From assembly GCF_012999535.1 (NCBI RefSeq), contig NZ_JABBWV010000001.1, forward strand, positions 868,001-932,000: a stretch of 64,000 nt of DNA, in the 5' to 3' direction. This DNA is from Microbispora sp. H11081. GTDB taxonomy: Bacteria; Actinomycetota; Actinomycetes; Streptosporangiales; Streptosporangiaceae. Within the stretch, counting starts at the first letter, position 1, and each line of letters starts with the position of its first letter. Below are positions 19,693 to 28,583 of this stretch, piece by piece. The notes beneath the pieces were generated by a model. It saw only the letters and a list, made by a program, of their open reading frames with translations, had not been told where the DNA came from and made no database searches. The translations under genes and the position numbers were made by a program.

Positions 19693-20940
19693 ATGCGCCG
19701 ACTTCTCTCCCGCCTCGGCGGCGACACGGTATACATCCTCGTCGGGTTCCCTCTCGCGACGGTCACGTTCTGCCTCACGGTGGTCGGCCTCTCGGCCGGC
19801 GCCGGGCTGCTGGTCGTCTGGCTCGGTGTCCCCATCCTCGCCCTCACCCTCCTCCTGGCCAGGGGGATGGGGGACGTCGAACGGCTGCGCATGCGGCCGG
19901 TGCTGGGCCGGGAGCTGCCCCGGCCGCGTTATCCGCGCACGCCGGAGGGCGCCGGCGTCCTGCGCCGCACGGTCACCCCGCTCGCCGGGGGCCAGCCCTG
20001 GCTCGACGTGCTGCACGCCCTGCTGGCCTTCCCGGTCGCGATCGCCGCGTTCTGCGTGACCGTCACCTGGTGGGCCACGGCGGTCTTCGGGCTGACCTAT
20101 CCGCTGTACGGATGGATCTTCTCGAACATCCCGGGCAACCACGGCCTTCCGGAACTGCTCGGGCTCGGCCGCGGCTACGTGGTGGACAGCGTCTTCTACC
20201 TGGCCCTCGGCGTGCTGTTCGCGCTCACGCTCTATCCGGTCGTCCGGTCCTGCGCGCTGATCAAGGCGTCGCTCGGCCGGTCGCTGCTGACCGGCGTCGC
20301 CGAGTTGCAGGAGCGCATCGACGACCTGACCGAGGGCCGCCAGGCCGCCGCCCACGCGGAGGCGAACGCGCTGCGCCGCCTGGAGCGCGACATCCACGAC
20401 GGACCCCAGCAGCGCCTGGTCCACCTCGCGATGGAGCTGTCGCGGGCGCAGCGGGAGCTGAAGCGGGACGCGACCGCCGCCCACGACACGATCGGCAAGG
20501 CCATCAGCGCCACCCGCGAGACCCTGGACGAGCTGCGGGCGCTGTCGCGCGGCATCGCCCCGCCGATCCTCGCCGACCGGGGTCTCGCCCCGGCGCTGGC
20601 CGCCCTGGCCGGCCGCTGCACCGTCCCAGTGGAGTTGGACGTCCAGACGGCCGAGCGGTATCCCGCGCTCGTCGAGAACACGGTCTACTTCGTGACGGCC
20701 GAGGCGCTCACCAACGTGGCCAAGCACAGCAGGGCGACGTCCTGCTCGGTCGGGCTGACCAGGATCGGCGACACGCTCATCCTCACGATCGGGGATGATG
20801 GGGTCGGCGGCGCCCATGTCGCCAAGGGACACGGTCTGTCCGGCCTGGCGGACCGGCTGCGGGCGGTCGACGGAGAGCTGTCGGTGCGGTCGCCGGCCGG
20901 CGGGCCGACACTGATCACGGCGGAGGTTCCGTGCGCGTAG
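19693..20940 (+). CDS. Two-component sensor histidine kinase (DesK/NarX-like)
   Basis: This is a 415-residue membrane kinase. The N-terminal half is a sensor domain with two pairs of hydrophobic helices (e.g. VYILVGFPLATVTFCLTVVG and AFPVAIAAFCVTVTWWATAV). A short coiled linker leads to a HisKA_3 dimerisation domain with the phospho-acceptor His235 in ERDIHDGPQQR, then a HATPase domain (EALTNVAKHS, GDDGVGG, GHGLSGLADRL). The start at ATG 19693 follows TTGAGGAC. The stop overlaps the response-regulator start by ten bases, so both are made together. The signal sensed is unknown. The palindrome at 19617-19634 suggests autoregulation. Confidence 0.9.
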   Translation: MRRLLSRLGGDTVYILVGFPLATVTFCLTVVGLSAGAGLLVVWLGVPILALTLLLARGMGDVERLRMRPVLGRELPRPRYPRTPEGAGVLRRTVTPLAGGQPWLDVLHALLAFPVAIAAFCVTVTWWATAVFGLTYPLYGWIFSNIPGNHGLPELLGLGRGYVVDSVFYLALGVLFALTLYPVVRSCALIKASLGRSLLTGVAELQERIDDLTEGRQAAAHAEANALRRLERDIHDGPQQRLVHLAMELSRAQRELKRDATAAHDTIGKAISATRETLDELRALSRGIAPPILADRGLAPALAALAGRCTVPVELDVQTAERYPALVENTVYFVTAEALTNVAKHSRATSCSVGLTRIGDTLILTIGDDGVGGAHVAKGHGLSGLADRLRAVDGELSVRSPAGGPTLITAEVPCA

Positions 20941-21578
20941 TGGTGGCCGACGATGCCGTCCTCATCCGGGAGGGGCTGGTCCGCCTGCTGGAGGAGTTCG
21001 GCTGCGAGGTCGTCCGGGCCGTGGGCACGGGAGAGGCCCTGGTCGAGGCCGTGGCCGACCTCCGGCCCGACGTGTCGGTGGTCGACGTGCGGATGCCGCC
21101 GACGTTCACCGACGAGGGCCTGCGCGCCGCCGTCGAGGCGCGGGAGAAGGTGCCGGGCGCGCCCATCCTGATCCTGTCGCAGTACGTCGAGGTGTCGTAC
21201 GCCGACGATCTGCTGGCCGACGCTCGCGGCGCGGTCGGCTACCTGCTGAAGGACCGCGTGGTCGACGTCGAGGAGTTCATGGACGGTCTGCGGCGCGTCG
21301 CCGCGGGGGGCACCGTCTTCGACCCCCAGGTCGTCGCCCAGTTGATGGTGCGGCGGCGGCGGGACGACCCGCTGGCCTCGCTGACGCCGCGGGAGCGCGA
21401 GGTCCTCGGACTGATGGCCGAGGGCAGGTCGAACCCGGCGATCGCCCGCCGCCTCGTCGTCACAGAGGGCGCGGTGGAAAAGCACATCCGCGGCATCTTC
21501 GCCAAGCTCGGGCTGTACGCCGAGGACGGCGACCAGCACCGCCGCGTCCTCGCGGTGCTGGCCTACCTGCGCTCCTGA
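20931..21578 (+). CDS. LuxR/NarL-family response regulator
   Basis: This 215-residue regulator is the cognate partner of the histidine kinase it overlaps. The receiver domain has the acidic pair Asp7/Asp8 and the phospho-acceptor Asp52 (VVDVRMPP), plus a Lys in YLLKDR. The C-terminal LuxR-type HTH is LTPREREVLGLMAEGRSNPAIARRLVVTEGAVEKHI (about residues 147-185). GTG 20931 is inside the kinase gene. A convergent cupin gene follows its stop after 31 bases. Confidence 0.92.
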   Translation: MRVVVADDAVLIREGLVRLLEEFGCEVVRAVGTGEALVEAVADLRPDVSVVDVRMPPTFTDEGLRAAVEAREKVPGAPILILSQYVEVSYADDLLADARGAVGYLLKDRVVDVEEFMDGLRRVAAGGTVFDPQVVAQLMVRRRRDDPLASLTPREREVLGLMAEGRSNPAIARRLVVTEGAVEKHIRGIFAKLGLYAEDGDQHRRVLAVLAYLRS

Positions 21579-21609
21579 TCGCACGCGCCGTGGGCGGGCG
21601 GACGGAGGG

Positions 21610-21987
21610 TCAGGCGATCCACGGCGGCACGCCGTGCACGGTGCCGTCGGGCAGGACGGCCTTGGCCCCGGCGGGCGCCGTGACGACGGCGGTGAAGCCC
21701 GCGCCGTCGCCCGCCGTGACGCGGCGCGGGGTCGAGGGCGGCATGACCACGGTGTCGCCGGTGGCGACCGCGAACGTCTCGCCGCCGAGTTCGACCGTGG
21801 CGCTCCCGGCGAGGAACGTCCAGATCTGTTCCGCGTCGAAGTCGTGCAGGGGCCCGCTCATTCCGGGGGTCGCGTCGACGCGCCACACGGCGCGTGAGGC
21901 GCCGCCGAGGGTGGGCGACGCGAAGGTGGTCATGACCCCGGCGGGGGTCTCGGATCTGCGGCACTGGGCATGACGGATGACAGGCAT
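21610..21987 (-). CDS. Cupin-domain protein
   Basis: This 125-residue single-domain cupin is built of the two conserved strands-and-loop motifs (PLHDFDAEQIWTFLAGSATVELGG and GDTVVMPPSTPRRVTAG). The first motif retains a His and a Glu, although not the full HxH(x)nE set. Small cupins of this type act as metal-binding enzymes or ligand binders; no specific reaction can be named. ATG 21987 is preceded by AGGAGAC. It is divergent from a MarR-type repressor, with a 62-base intergenic region that holds nested palindromes, so it is very likely the target of that repressor. Confidence 0.8.
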   Translation of the reverse strand: MPVIRHAQCRRSETPAGVMTTFASPTLGGASRAVWRVDATPGMSGPLHDFDAEQIWTFLAGSATVELGGETFAVATGDTVVMPPSTPRRVTAGDGAGFTAVVTAPAGAKAVLPDGTVHGVPPWIA

Positions 21988-22002
21988 CGTCGGCGTCTCC
22001 TA

Positions 22003-22049
22003 AGATAGACAACGTCGTTGTCGTTAATAGTGAACCTGGTTGTCTATCT
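22003..22049. promoter_or_regulatory. Nested palindromic operator between cupin and marR
   Basis: AGATAGACAAC (22003-22013) is repeated exactly inverted as GTTGTCTATCT (22039-22049). In addition GACAAC-GTC-GTTGTC (22008-22022) is a perfect 15-base palindrome sharing the first arm. So there are three GTTGTC half-sites. The right arm touches the marR start codon. Binding by the divergent MarR protein would block both genes. Confidence 0.75.
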
Positions 22050-22517
22050 GTGTCAAACGACCCGCCCGGCTTCGAGCTGCCCCTGCGGCTCTTCCTGGGA
22101 TTCCGCGTCCTGATCGACGAACTGCACGCCGAGCTCGCCCGCCAGGGGCACCCGCACGCCCGGCCCATGCACGGGTTCGTCCTGCAGGCGATCGGCGCCG
22201 AGGGCACGACCGCGGTTGACCTGGGCCGCACGCTCGGCGTCAGCAAGCAGGCGGCGGGCAAGACCATCGAGGCGCTCGAACGCCTCGGCTACGTGGAGCG
22301 GGCCCGCGACCCCCGGGACACCCGCCGCAAGATCGTACGGCTCACGCCGTCGGGGACGGACGTCCTGGCGCGCTCCGCCCGGATCTTCGACGAGCTGCGC
22401 GGGCGCTGGGCCGCCGTCATCGGGGACGAGCGGCTGGCGGAGCTGGAGGCCGACCTGCGGAAGGTCACGCCGCCCGACGTCTTCCGCCTCGACGTGCCCG
22501 GCTGGTTCGGCGCCTGA
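22050..22517 (+). CDS. MarR-family transcriptional regulator
   Basis: This is a 155-residue winged-helix repressor. The HTH region is TAVDLGRTLGVSKQAAGKTIEALERLGYVERARDP (about residues 56-90), and the wing is DTRRKIVRLTPSG. The helices at both ends would form the dimer interface. The GTG start has no ribosome site, and the preceding base is the end of the operator arm, suggesting a leaderless or very short-leader transcript. It is divergent from the cupin gene and probably autoregulated through the palindromes at 22003-22049. Confidence 0.88.
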   Translation: MSNDPPGFELPLRLFLGFRVLIDELHAELARQGHPHARPMHGFVLQAIGAEGTTAVDLGRTLGVSKQAAGKTIEALERLGYVERARDPRDTRRKIVRLTPSGTDVLARSARIFDELRGRWAAVIGDERLAELEADLRKVTPPDVFRLDVPGWFGA

Positions 22518-22538
22518 CCCAGGCCCCCGGCGGGCGGA

Positions 22539-24095
22539 TCAGGCGCGGCGGCCGGGCAGGGCGAGGGAGGCGGCGGCGCCGAGCGCGCAGAGCACGCAGG
22601 TGATCAGGAAGATCTCGGTGTACTCCGTGTGCAGCGCCGCCTGGACCTTCGCCGTGTAGTCCGCGATCCTGCGGGCGTACTCGGCCGCGTCCACCCCGAA
22701 CGGCAGCGGCGTGTCCAGGTGCGCGGTGAGCGACTGGAACCGGTGGAAACCCCAGGCCGACAGCGCGGCCACGCCAAGCAGCATGCCCATCATCCTGGCC
22801 ACCACGACCGCCGCCGACGCCACGCCGTGCTGCGCCGCCGGCACCAGGCGCAGCACCGCCGACGAGACGGGGGCGATCACCAGCCCGAGGCCGAGGCCGG
22901 CCACGACGAGGTCGACGTCCATCCGCACCCCGGCCGATGCCAAATCCACCGGCCACCGGGAGATCATCCAGTAGCCGGCGGCGGCCACCGCCATCCCCGC
23001 CACCGCCACCGCGCGCTCGCCGAACCGGCGCACCAGGATCCCGCCGAGGAAGGCCGCGACCGCCAGCGCGGCGAGGAACCGCGTGAGCACCAGGGCGCCG
23101 CCCACCGCGTCCCTGCCGAGCAGCGTCTGCGCGGCGAGTTGCACATCGACCAGCGTGACCAGCAGCGCCGCCCCCGCCAGCAGGCTCACCGCCAGCGTGG
23201 CGAGCAGCGGCCGCCTGCGCACGCCCGTCAGGTCGAGCAGCCGGACCGGCGAGCGGATCTCCCACAGTACGAACAGCACCCCAACGACCGCCCCCGCGAC
23301 CACGCACGGCAGTCCCCACGGCGGCAGCACGGAGGCGCCGGGGGAGGGGTTGTAGAGTCCGGCGACCAGCAGGCCGAGCGCCAGCGCGAGCAGGGCGCCG
23401 CCGCCCATGTCCACCTTCGCCGCGCTCGCCTTCCCGGGGCCCACCCCGCCGGAGTCACGGCCGTACGGCTCCCGCCCGCCGGGCACGGCCATCTGCACGG
23501 CCACGGCGGCCAGCAGGGCGAGCGGCAGGTTGACCCAGAAGATGCCGCGCCAGCCCACGAGCGCGGCCAGCCCGGCGCCGTACAGCGGGCCGAGCACGCT
23601 GCCGAGCTCCTGCGCCGCGCCCACCGCGCCGAGCGCCAGCGGGCGGGCGCGCTCGTCCCACAGGTCGCTGATGAGGGCCATGGTGATCGGCAGCAGCGCG
23701 CCGCCCGCGACGCCCTGGAGCGCACGCCCCGCGACCAGCGCGGGGACGCCTCCCGCCAGGGCGGTGAGGAGCGAACCGGCGGCGAAGCCGGCCAGGCACG
23801 CGTGGATCAGCGCCCGCCTGCCGTACCGGTCGGACAGGCGGCCGAGCAGCGGCATCGCCGCGACGTAGCCGAGCAGGAACCCGGTCACGACGGGGGTCAC
23901 CCGCTCCAGGCGGTTCAGCGGCACGCCGACGTCGGCGGCCACGTCCACGAGCACGGTGACGACGACGTACGCGTCGAGCGCGGCGAGCAGCACGGCGGCC
24001 CCGCCGACGCCGAGCGCGAGACGGCGGCGCCCCGTGGCTGGCCCGGCCGGCCGGGCCGTGCCGGTGGCGTCGGCGGCGTCGGCGGCGCCGGTCAC
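22539..24095 (-). CDS. DHA2-family MFS efflux protein (P55-like)
   Basis: This is a 518-residue, ~14-helix drug:H+ antiporter-type protein. Seen are the first helix with [16 protein letters not shown] (motif D1 region), the loop [20 protein letters not shown] (motif A), and the motif C-like [19 protein letters not shown]. Its GTG overlaps the stop of the upstream LppX/LprG-type lipoprotein by four bases (GTGA). This lipoprotein plus MFS arrangement is that of the mycobacterial lprG-Rv1410c (P55) operon, where the pair exports triacylglycerol and lipoglycan components and affects drug resistance. A similar lipid-export role is inferred here. Confidence 0.87.
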   Translation of the reverse strand: MTGAADAADATGTARPAGPATGRRRLALGVGGAAVLLAALDAYVVVTVLVDVAADVGVPLNRLERVTPVVTGFLLGYVAAMPLLGRLSDRYGRRALIHACLAGFAAGSLLTALAGGVPALVAGRALQGVAGGALLPITMALISDLWDERARPLALGAVGAAQELGSVLGPLYGAGLAALVGWRGIFWVNLPLALLAAVAVQMAVPGGREPYGRDSGGVGPGKASAAKVDMGGGALLALALGLLVAGLYNPSPGASVLPPWGLPCVVAGAVVGVLFVLWEIRSPVRLLDLTGVRRRPLLATLAVSLLAGAALLVTLVDVQLAAQTLLGRDAVGGALVLTRFLAALAVAAFLGGILVRRFGERAVAVAGMAVAAAGYWMISRWPVDLASAGVRMDVDLVVAGLGLGLVIAPVSSAVLRLVPAAQHGVASAAVVVARMMGMLLGVAALSAWGFHRFQSLTAHLDTPLPFGVDAAEYARRIADYTAKVQAALHTEYTEIFLITCVLCALGAAASLALPGRRA

Positions 24096-24739
24096 GACGC
24101 GGGCGGGGCGACGGTCACGGGCGCGTCGTAGTCGCCCAGGGTCACGGCCACGGAGCCGCCGGTGAGCGGCAGGTCGAGCTTGAGCAGGCGGCCGGAGGCC
24201 TTGTCGATCCAGAGTGTGCCGGTGACGTTCTGCTGGACACCGGGGACCAGCTTGGCCAGCGCCTGCTGCGTCAGCGTGGCCGTCAGCCGGTAGGCGGTGG
24301 CGTCGCCGAGCTTCTCCTCAGCCTGCGGCTGGGCGTCCTGGGCGGTGGACAGCAGGCCGGGCACGCCGGTCAGCACGGCGGAGGGGTCGTAGAGCGCCAC
24401 GAGCTGCTGCCGGGTCATCGTCTGGAAGCCGCCGGTGGGTCCCTTGAAGTAGACCTTGTCGCCGACGAGCACGAACTCGATCTCCTGCAGCCCCACGATC
24501 TCGATCTGCAGCGTGCCCTTGGCGTCGCCCGCCCTGGTGAGGCTGCCCTCGGCATGCCGGACCGGCACGGCGGGCTTGTCCTTGGTCTCGATCGTGAAGG
24601 CGACCGTTTTGACCGTCCCCATGGCCTCGGCCGAGCGCTTCAGCAACGCGGGACCGTCCGGCAGGGCCGTCTCGCTCTTCGCGCTGCAGGCGGTCACCAG
24701 CAGCAGGCAGGCCACGACGAGTCCGAGGATTGTTCGCAC
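24092..24739 (-). CDS. LppX/LprAFG-family lipoprotein
   Basis: This 215-residue lipoprotein begins [19 protein letters not shown], a signal peptide with lipobox VTAC. The body ([59 protein letters not shown]) matches the LppX_LprAFG fold, a half-barrel with a hydrophobic pocket that carries triacylated lipids across the cell wall. GTG 24739 is chosen because it starts the signal peptide; the longer frame upstream is a shadow. It is translationally coupled to the DHA2 exporter downstream, as lprG is to P55 in mycobacteria. Confidence 0.88.
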   Translation of the reverse strand: MRTILGLVVACLLLVTACSAKSETALPDGPALLKRSAEAMGTVKTVAFTIETKDKPAVPVRHAEGSLTRAGDAKGTLQIEIVGLQEIEFVLVGDKVYFKGPTGGFQTMTRQQLVALYDPSAVLTGVPGLLSTAQDAQPQAEEKLGDATAYRLTATLTQQALAKLVPGVQQNVTGTLWIDKASGRLLKLDLPLTGGSVAVTLGDYDAPVTVAPPAS

Positions 24740-24863
24740 AGCCGGATCGTAGCGAGCGGGAGGAGACGGCACGCGCCCGCCGCGGAATCGGTTTGCCCCT
24801 GCCCGCCGGGGGAAGGCGGGACCGGTGCTCAGCCCCCGCCGTCCCGCCACCGCCGGCGTCCTC

Positions 24864-25343
24864 TCACCGGGCCCCGCGGACCGCCTGGAGATGGTCGATG
24901 ATCGGGCTGTAGGTCCGCTCGAGGGCCGACACCTGCTCCGGGGTCATCAGGCCGATGAAGTGCCGCCGTACGCTCGCGACGTGGTCCGGCGCCACCCGCT
25001 GGATCGTCTCCCAGCCGTGGTCGGTCAGCACCGCGAACGTGCCGCGCCTGTCGTCCTCGCAGTCCTCGCGGGTCACGAGGCCGGCGGCCTCCATCCGGGA
25101 GATCTGGTGGGACAGCCGGCTGCGCGACTGGATGGTGGCGTCGGCCAGCTCACTCATGCGCATTCGGCGGCCGGGGCTCTCGGAGAGGTTCACGAGGATT
25201 TCGTAGTCGTTCAGAGACAGCCCGGTGTCCTGCAACTCCCGGTCGAGCTGGAGGAAGAGCAGGCGGTGGGCCGCCAGATGAGCCCGCCAGGCGCGTTGCT
25301 CCTGCGGGGTGAGCCATTGGGGGACGTCCATGACGACCAGCAT
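24864..25343 (-). CDS. MarR-family transcriptional regulator
   Basis: This is a 159-residue MarR protein. The N-terminus LTPQEQRAWRAHLAAHRLLFLQLDRELQ is typical of an actinobacterial subgroup. The HTH is RMRMSELADATIQSRSRLSHQISRMEAAGLV and the wing is DDRRGTFAVLT. Two starts are possible, ATG 25343 and ATG 25331; neither has a ribosome site, so leaderless translation is likely. It is divergent from a cation-efflux gene with only 26 bases between starts. TCAATTGA (25348-25355) in that gap is a palindrome of the kind MarR proteins bind, so control of itself and of the transporter is inferred. Confidence 0.86.
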   Translation of the reverse strand: MLVVMDVPQWLTPQEQRAWRAHLAAHRLLFLQLDRELQDTGLSLNDYEILVNLSESPGRRMRMSELADATIQSRSRLSHQISRMEAAGLVTREDCEDDRRGTFAVLTDHGWETIQRVAPDHVASVRRHFIGLMTPEQVSALERTYSPIIDHLQAVRGAR

Positions 25344-25369
25344 AAGATCAATTGAACGGGCGGAGCGGT

Positions 25370-26311
25370 ATGCCTGACAGCGAGAACGCGGAGAGCCTCG
25401 GCACCGTTGTGGTCGCGGGCGCGGCCAACCTGGCGATCGCGCTGGCCAAGCTGGTGGCCGGCCTGATCAGCTCCTCCTCGGCGATGCTGTCGGAGGCCGC
25501 CCACTCGGCGGCGGACACGGCCACCGAGGTCGTCCTTTTCGCCGCGATCAGGCACGGCGAACGGCCTCCGCACCCACGCCATCCCCTCGGTCACGGGCGG
25601 GCCGCCTACCTGTGGGCGATCGTCGCGGCCTGCTTCACGCTCGTCGTGGGAGCCGGGTTCTCCCTGACGCACGGCTGGCACACGATCGCGGAGGGGGAGA
25701 GCCTGGGCGACGTCCGCGTGTCGTACGCGGTGCTCGCGGTGTCCTTCGCGATCGAGTCGGTCTCCCTGTGGCGGGCCCTGCACCAGTTGCGCGGCGAGGC
25801 CCGCCGCTGGCGGGTGAGCCCCGGGCGGCTCTTCCGGCGCACCTCCGACACCGTGCTCAAGGCCGTCGTGCTGGAGGACGCCGCCGCGCTGATCGGCATC
25901 GCGACAGCCGCCCTCGGCCTGCTGCTTTCGCAGCTCACCGGCTCGGTCACCTGGGACGGCGTCGCGTCGATCGCCATCGGGCTGCTGCTGCTCGGCGTGG
26001 CGCTGACCCTGATCAGGACCAACGCCTCACTGCTGATCGGCGAGGCGGCGCCGCCCGGGCTGCAGGAGAAGATCCGCGGTGAATTGGCCGCGCAGCCCGA
26101 GGTCGAGGCCGTCGTCGAACTGGTCACCGTCATGATGGGCCCCGGTCAGGTCATGGTCGCCGCCAAGGTCGACTTCCGGGACGAGATGTCCGCGGAGCGG
26201 CTCGAACTCGCCTCCGACCAGGTGGAGCGCCGGCTCACCGAGCGGTTCCCGGAGATCCGCCAGGTCTTCCTCGACCCCACCCCGGGCCGGTCAGCCGCCG
26301 ATGAGGCGTAG
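25370..26311 (+). CDS. Cation diffusion facilitator transporter
   Basis: This 313-residue CDF-family membrane protein exports divalent metals such as Zn, Fe or Mn by proton antiport. The signature LISSSSAMLSEAAHSAADTATEV carries the His/Asp metal site of helix 2, and a second site would be in VLEDAAALIGIATAALG of helix 5. About six helices are visible, followed by a cytoplasmic ferredoxin-like domain (LAAQPEVEAVVELVTVMMGPGQVMVAAKVDF). ATG 25370 has GGAG five bases upstream; the TTG at 25352 is rejected. Its end overlaps the convergent phosphopantetheinyl transferase by 21 bases. Confidence 0.9.
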   Translation: MPDSENAESLGTVVVAGAANLAIALAKLVAGLISSSSAMLSEAAHSAADTATEVVLFAAIRHGERPPHPRHPLGHGRAAYLWAIVAACFTLVVGAGFSLTHGWHTIAEGESLGDVRVSYAVLAVSFAIESVSLWRALHQLRGEARRWRVSPGRLFRRTSDTVLKAVVLEDAAALIGIATAALGLLLSQLTGSVTWDGVASIAIGLLLLGVALTLIRTNASLLIGEAAPPGLQEKIRGELAAQPEVEAVVELVTVMMGPGQVMVAAKVDFRDEMSAERLELASDQVERRLTERFPEIRQVFLDPTPGRSAADEA

Positions 26312-27016
26312 CTTCGCGGGCTCGTCGGTGACCGCGGAGGCGATGACCGTGCCTGCCGTCCACTCCAGGAAGTGGCGGCCCTGCCACTCCAGCGTGACCG
26401 ACAGCCCGTCGTCGAGCGGCAGCGCCGACAGGTCGGCCTCGCGCAGCCGGTCGAGGGTGAGCTCTCCCCGCTTGACCAGCGCCTCCTTGCGCACCCACTG
26501 CCGGATCAGCCCGCGGTTGTCGTCGCCGACCAGCGTGGCCTCCGCGGGGGTCAGCGCGAGCGCCGCCAGCCTCTCGTCGGCGGGGCCTTCCGTGGCGTGC
26601 TCGGCGTCCACGCCCACCCGCCCGAGCCCGGCGACCGCGCAGACGTAGCCCGAGGTGTGCGCCAGGCTGATCGACACCTCGGGGGCCTCGGCGAGCCAGG
26701 GCCGTCCGTGTGCCTGGCCGCAGCCGTCGCAGCGCTGCACCACGGTCAGCATGCACGCGCGGGTGCCCAGCAGCTCCGCGGCGCAGTGCCGTACGAGCAG
26801 GTGGGCGGCGACGAAGTCGAGGCGGTCCTGCTTGCGCGTGAAGCGCTCGGCGCGCTCGCGCTCGGCCGCGCTCAGGCTGCCGCCGACCATCTCCAGCACG
26901 TCGTCGGTGTGGCCGGCCACGGCCAGTGGAGGGCGCACGAGACCACTGTAGGGAAGCGATGTGACGATCAAGTGAACTGTCCGTGCCGGTCCGGGCCGCG
27001 CGGCCCGGACCGGCAC
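26291..27016 (-). CDS. 4'-phosphopantetheinyl transferase (Sfp type)
   Basis: This ~241-residue enzyme moves the phosphopantetheine arm from coenzyme A onto carrier proteins of fatty-acid, polyketide or peptide synthases. The two hallmark motifs are seen: GVDAEHATEGPADERL (metal-binding Asp/Glu) and RQWVRKEALVKRGELTLD. SISLAHTSGYVCAVAGLG matches the substrate region. A Cys pair CDGCGQAHG lies before it. The start is uncertain: GTG 27016 lacks a ribosome site, and TTG 26971 or a GTG near 26938 could be used. No synthase genes are nearby, so it may serve the cell's carrier proteins at large. Confidence 0.83.
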   Translation of the reverse strand: MPVRAARPGPARTVHLIVTSLPYSGLVRPPLAVAGHTDDVLEMVGGSLSAAERERAERFTRKQDRLDFVAAHLLVRHCAAELLGTRACMLTVVQRCDGCGQAHGRPWLAEAPEVSISLAHTSGYVCAVAGLGRVGVDAEHATEGPADERLAALALTPAEATLVGDDNRGLIRQWVRKEALVKRGELTLDRLREADLSALPLDDGLSVTLEWQGRHFLEWTAGTVIASAVTDEPAKLRLIGG

Positions 27017-27025
27017 GGGGCGTGG

Positions 27026-28420
27026 TCAACCGGCCAGCGCGGCCATCCACGACTCGATCTCGTCAGGCCTGCGGGGCAGCGCGGCCGACATCAGCCGGGC
27101 GCCGTCGGCCGTGATCACGAGGTCGTCCTCGATGCGGACGCCGATCCCGCGCAGCTCCGGCGGCAGTGTCAGGTCGTCGGGCTGGAGGTAGAGCCCCGGC
27201 TCCACCGTCAGCACCTGACCCTCTTCGAGCACGCCGTCCAGGTAGGCATCCGCCCTGGCCCGGGCGCAGTCGTGCACGTCCAGGCCCAGCATGTGACCGC
27301 TGCTGCACAGTGTGTAGCGCCGGTGGAGGCCGGCGTCCGCCTGCGCCCGGGACAGCAGGCCCCACTCGCGCAGCCCATCGGAGATCACCCGCATCGCGGT
27401 CTCGTGGAACTCCCGGAAGCGCGCCCCCGGCCGCAGCACCGCGATCGCGGCCGTCTGCGCCTCGCAGACCAGCTCGTACACCTGCCGCTGGACCGGGCTG
27501 AACCGTCCCGACAGCGGGAGCGTGCGGGTCACGTCGGCCGTGTAGAGGTTGTCGCCCTCGACCCCGGCGTCCAGCAGCAGCATCTCGGCGGGGTCGAGCC
27601 GCCCGTCGTTGCGGATCCAGTGCAGCACGCACGCGTGCGCACCGGAGGCCACGATGGACTGGTAGCCCACCGCGTTGCCCTCCAGCCGGGAGCGCAGGCC
27701 GAAGACGCCCTCGACGTACCGCTCACCGCGCGGATGCGCGAGGGCCGCGGGCAGCGCGCGCGCGACGTCCTCGAACCCGCGCACGGTCGCGTCCACCGCC
27801 TGCTGCAGCTCCGCGATCTCCCACTCGTCCTTGACCAGCCGCAGCTCCGACAGAACCGTGGCCAACTCGGCGTCGCGGTCGTCGCCGGAGGGGGAGACGA
27901 GCGCGTCCACCGAGGCGTCCACCCCCCGCAGCACGCGCGCCGGTCCGCTCAGCGCCGCCGGCAGCGTCTCGATGTGCGCGCACTCGATCTGGTACGCCGA
28001 CTCGGCCTCCGCGAGGTCGAGACGGCGGCCCACCCAGAACTCGCCGTACCGCCGGTCACGGTAGAACTCCTGCGACTCGGCACGGGACGGGCGGGGACGC
28101 AGGAACAGCCGCGCCTCACCCGACGGCTCGATCACCAGGACGTCGTCCGGCTGCTGGCCACCCGTCAGGTACGCGAACGCGCTGTGCGTGCGGAACCGGT
28201 GGTCGTCGTCGTTGCTGCGGGCCCGCAGCGTGCCCGAGGGGATGACGAGCCGCTCGCTCGGCAGGCGCTCCGCGAGCCGCGCCCGCCGCTTGGCCGCGTA
28301 CGCCGCGACCGGCAGCGGCGCCACGTTCTCGCGGTCGCCGGCCCAGCCGCCGCGCATGAACTCCGCGAGCGCGTCGGAGATCGGGAGGTCGTGACTCCCG
28401 GTGTTGAGCTTCTCGGCCAT
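27026..28420 (-). CDS. pepP: Xaa-Pro aminopeptidase (M24B)
   Basis: This 464-residue cytoplasmic metallopeptidase removes an N-terminal residue preceding proline. An aminopeptidase-P N-terminal domain (about residues 40-180, with THSAFAYLTGGQQPDDVLVI) is followed by the pita-bread catalytic domain. The metal ligands are visible in LLLDAGVEGDNLYTADVTRT (two Asp), SSGHMLGLDVHD (His), LTVEPGLYL (Glu) and GIGVRIEDD (Glu). ATG 28420 starts the conserved sequence MAEKLNTGSHD; the longer frame upstream is not conserved. It is divergent from the CBS-domain gene. Confidence 0.93.
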   Translation of the reverse strand: MAEKLNTGSHDLPISDALAEFMRGGWAGDRENVAPLPVAAYAAKRRARLAERLPSERLVIPSGTLRARSNDDDHRFRTHSAFAYLTGGQQPDDVLVIEPSGEARLFLRPRPSRAESQEFYRDRRYGEFWVGRRLDLAEAESAYQIECAHIETLPAALSGPARVLRGVDASVDALVSPSGDDRDAELATVLSELRLVKDEWEIAELQQAVDATVRGFEDVARALPAALAHPRGERYVEGVFGLRSRLEGNAVGYQSIVASGAHACVLHWIRNDGRLDPAEMLLLDAGVEGDNLYTADVTRTLPLSGRFSPVQRQVYELVCEAQTAAIAVLRPGARFREFHETAMRVISDGLREWGLLSRAQADAGLHRRYTLCSSGHMLGLDVHDCARARADAYLDGVLEEGQVLTVEPGLYLQPDDLTLPPELRGIGVRIEDDLVITADGARLMSAALPRRPDEIESWMAALAG

Positions 28421-28583
28421 CCAGTGCCCCCAGGGTGCGGTGATATTTCGACATCGTAGAGGTGAGGCACTTGACGGGGCAGGACGGCCGCTGTTGCCTG
28501 GGGAAACAGGATTGGCCGCTCCGGCCGCCGGCGGGAGCGGAAGCGGGGACGTGTCCCCCGGATGCCCCTGAGAGGCGGTGCCC

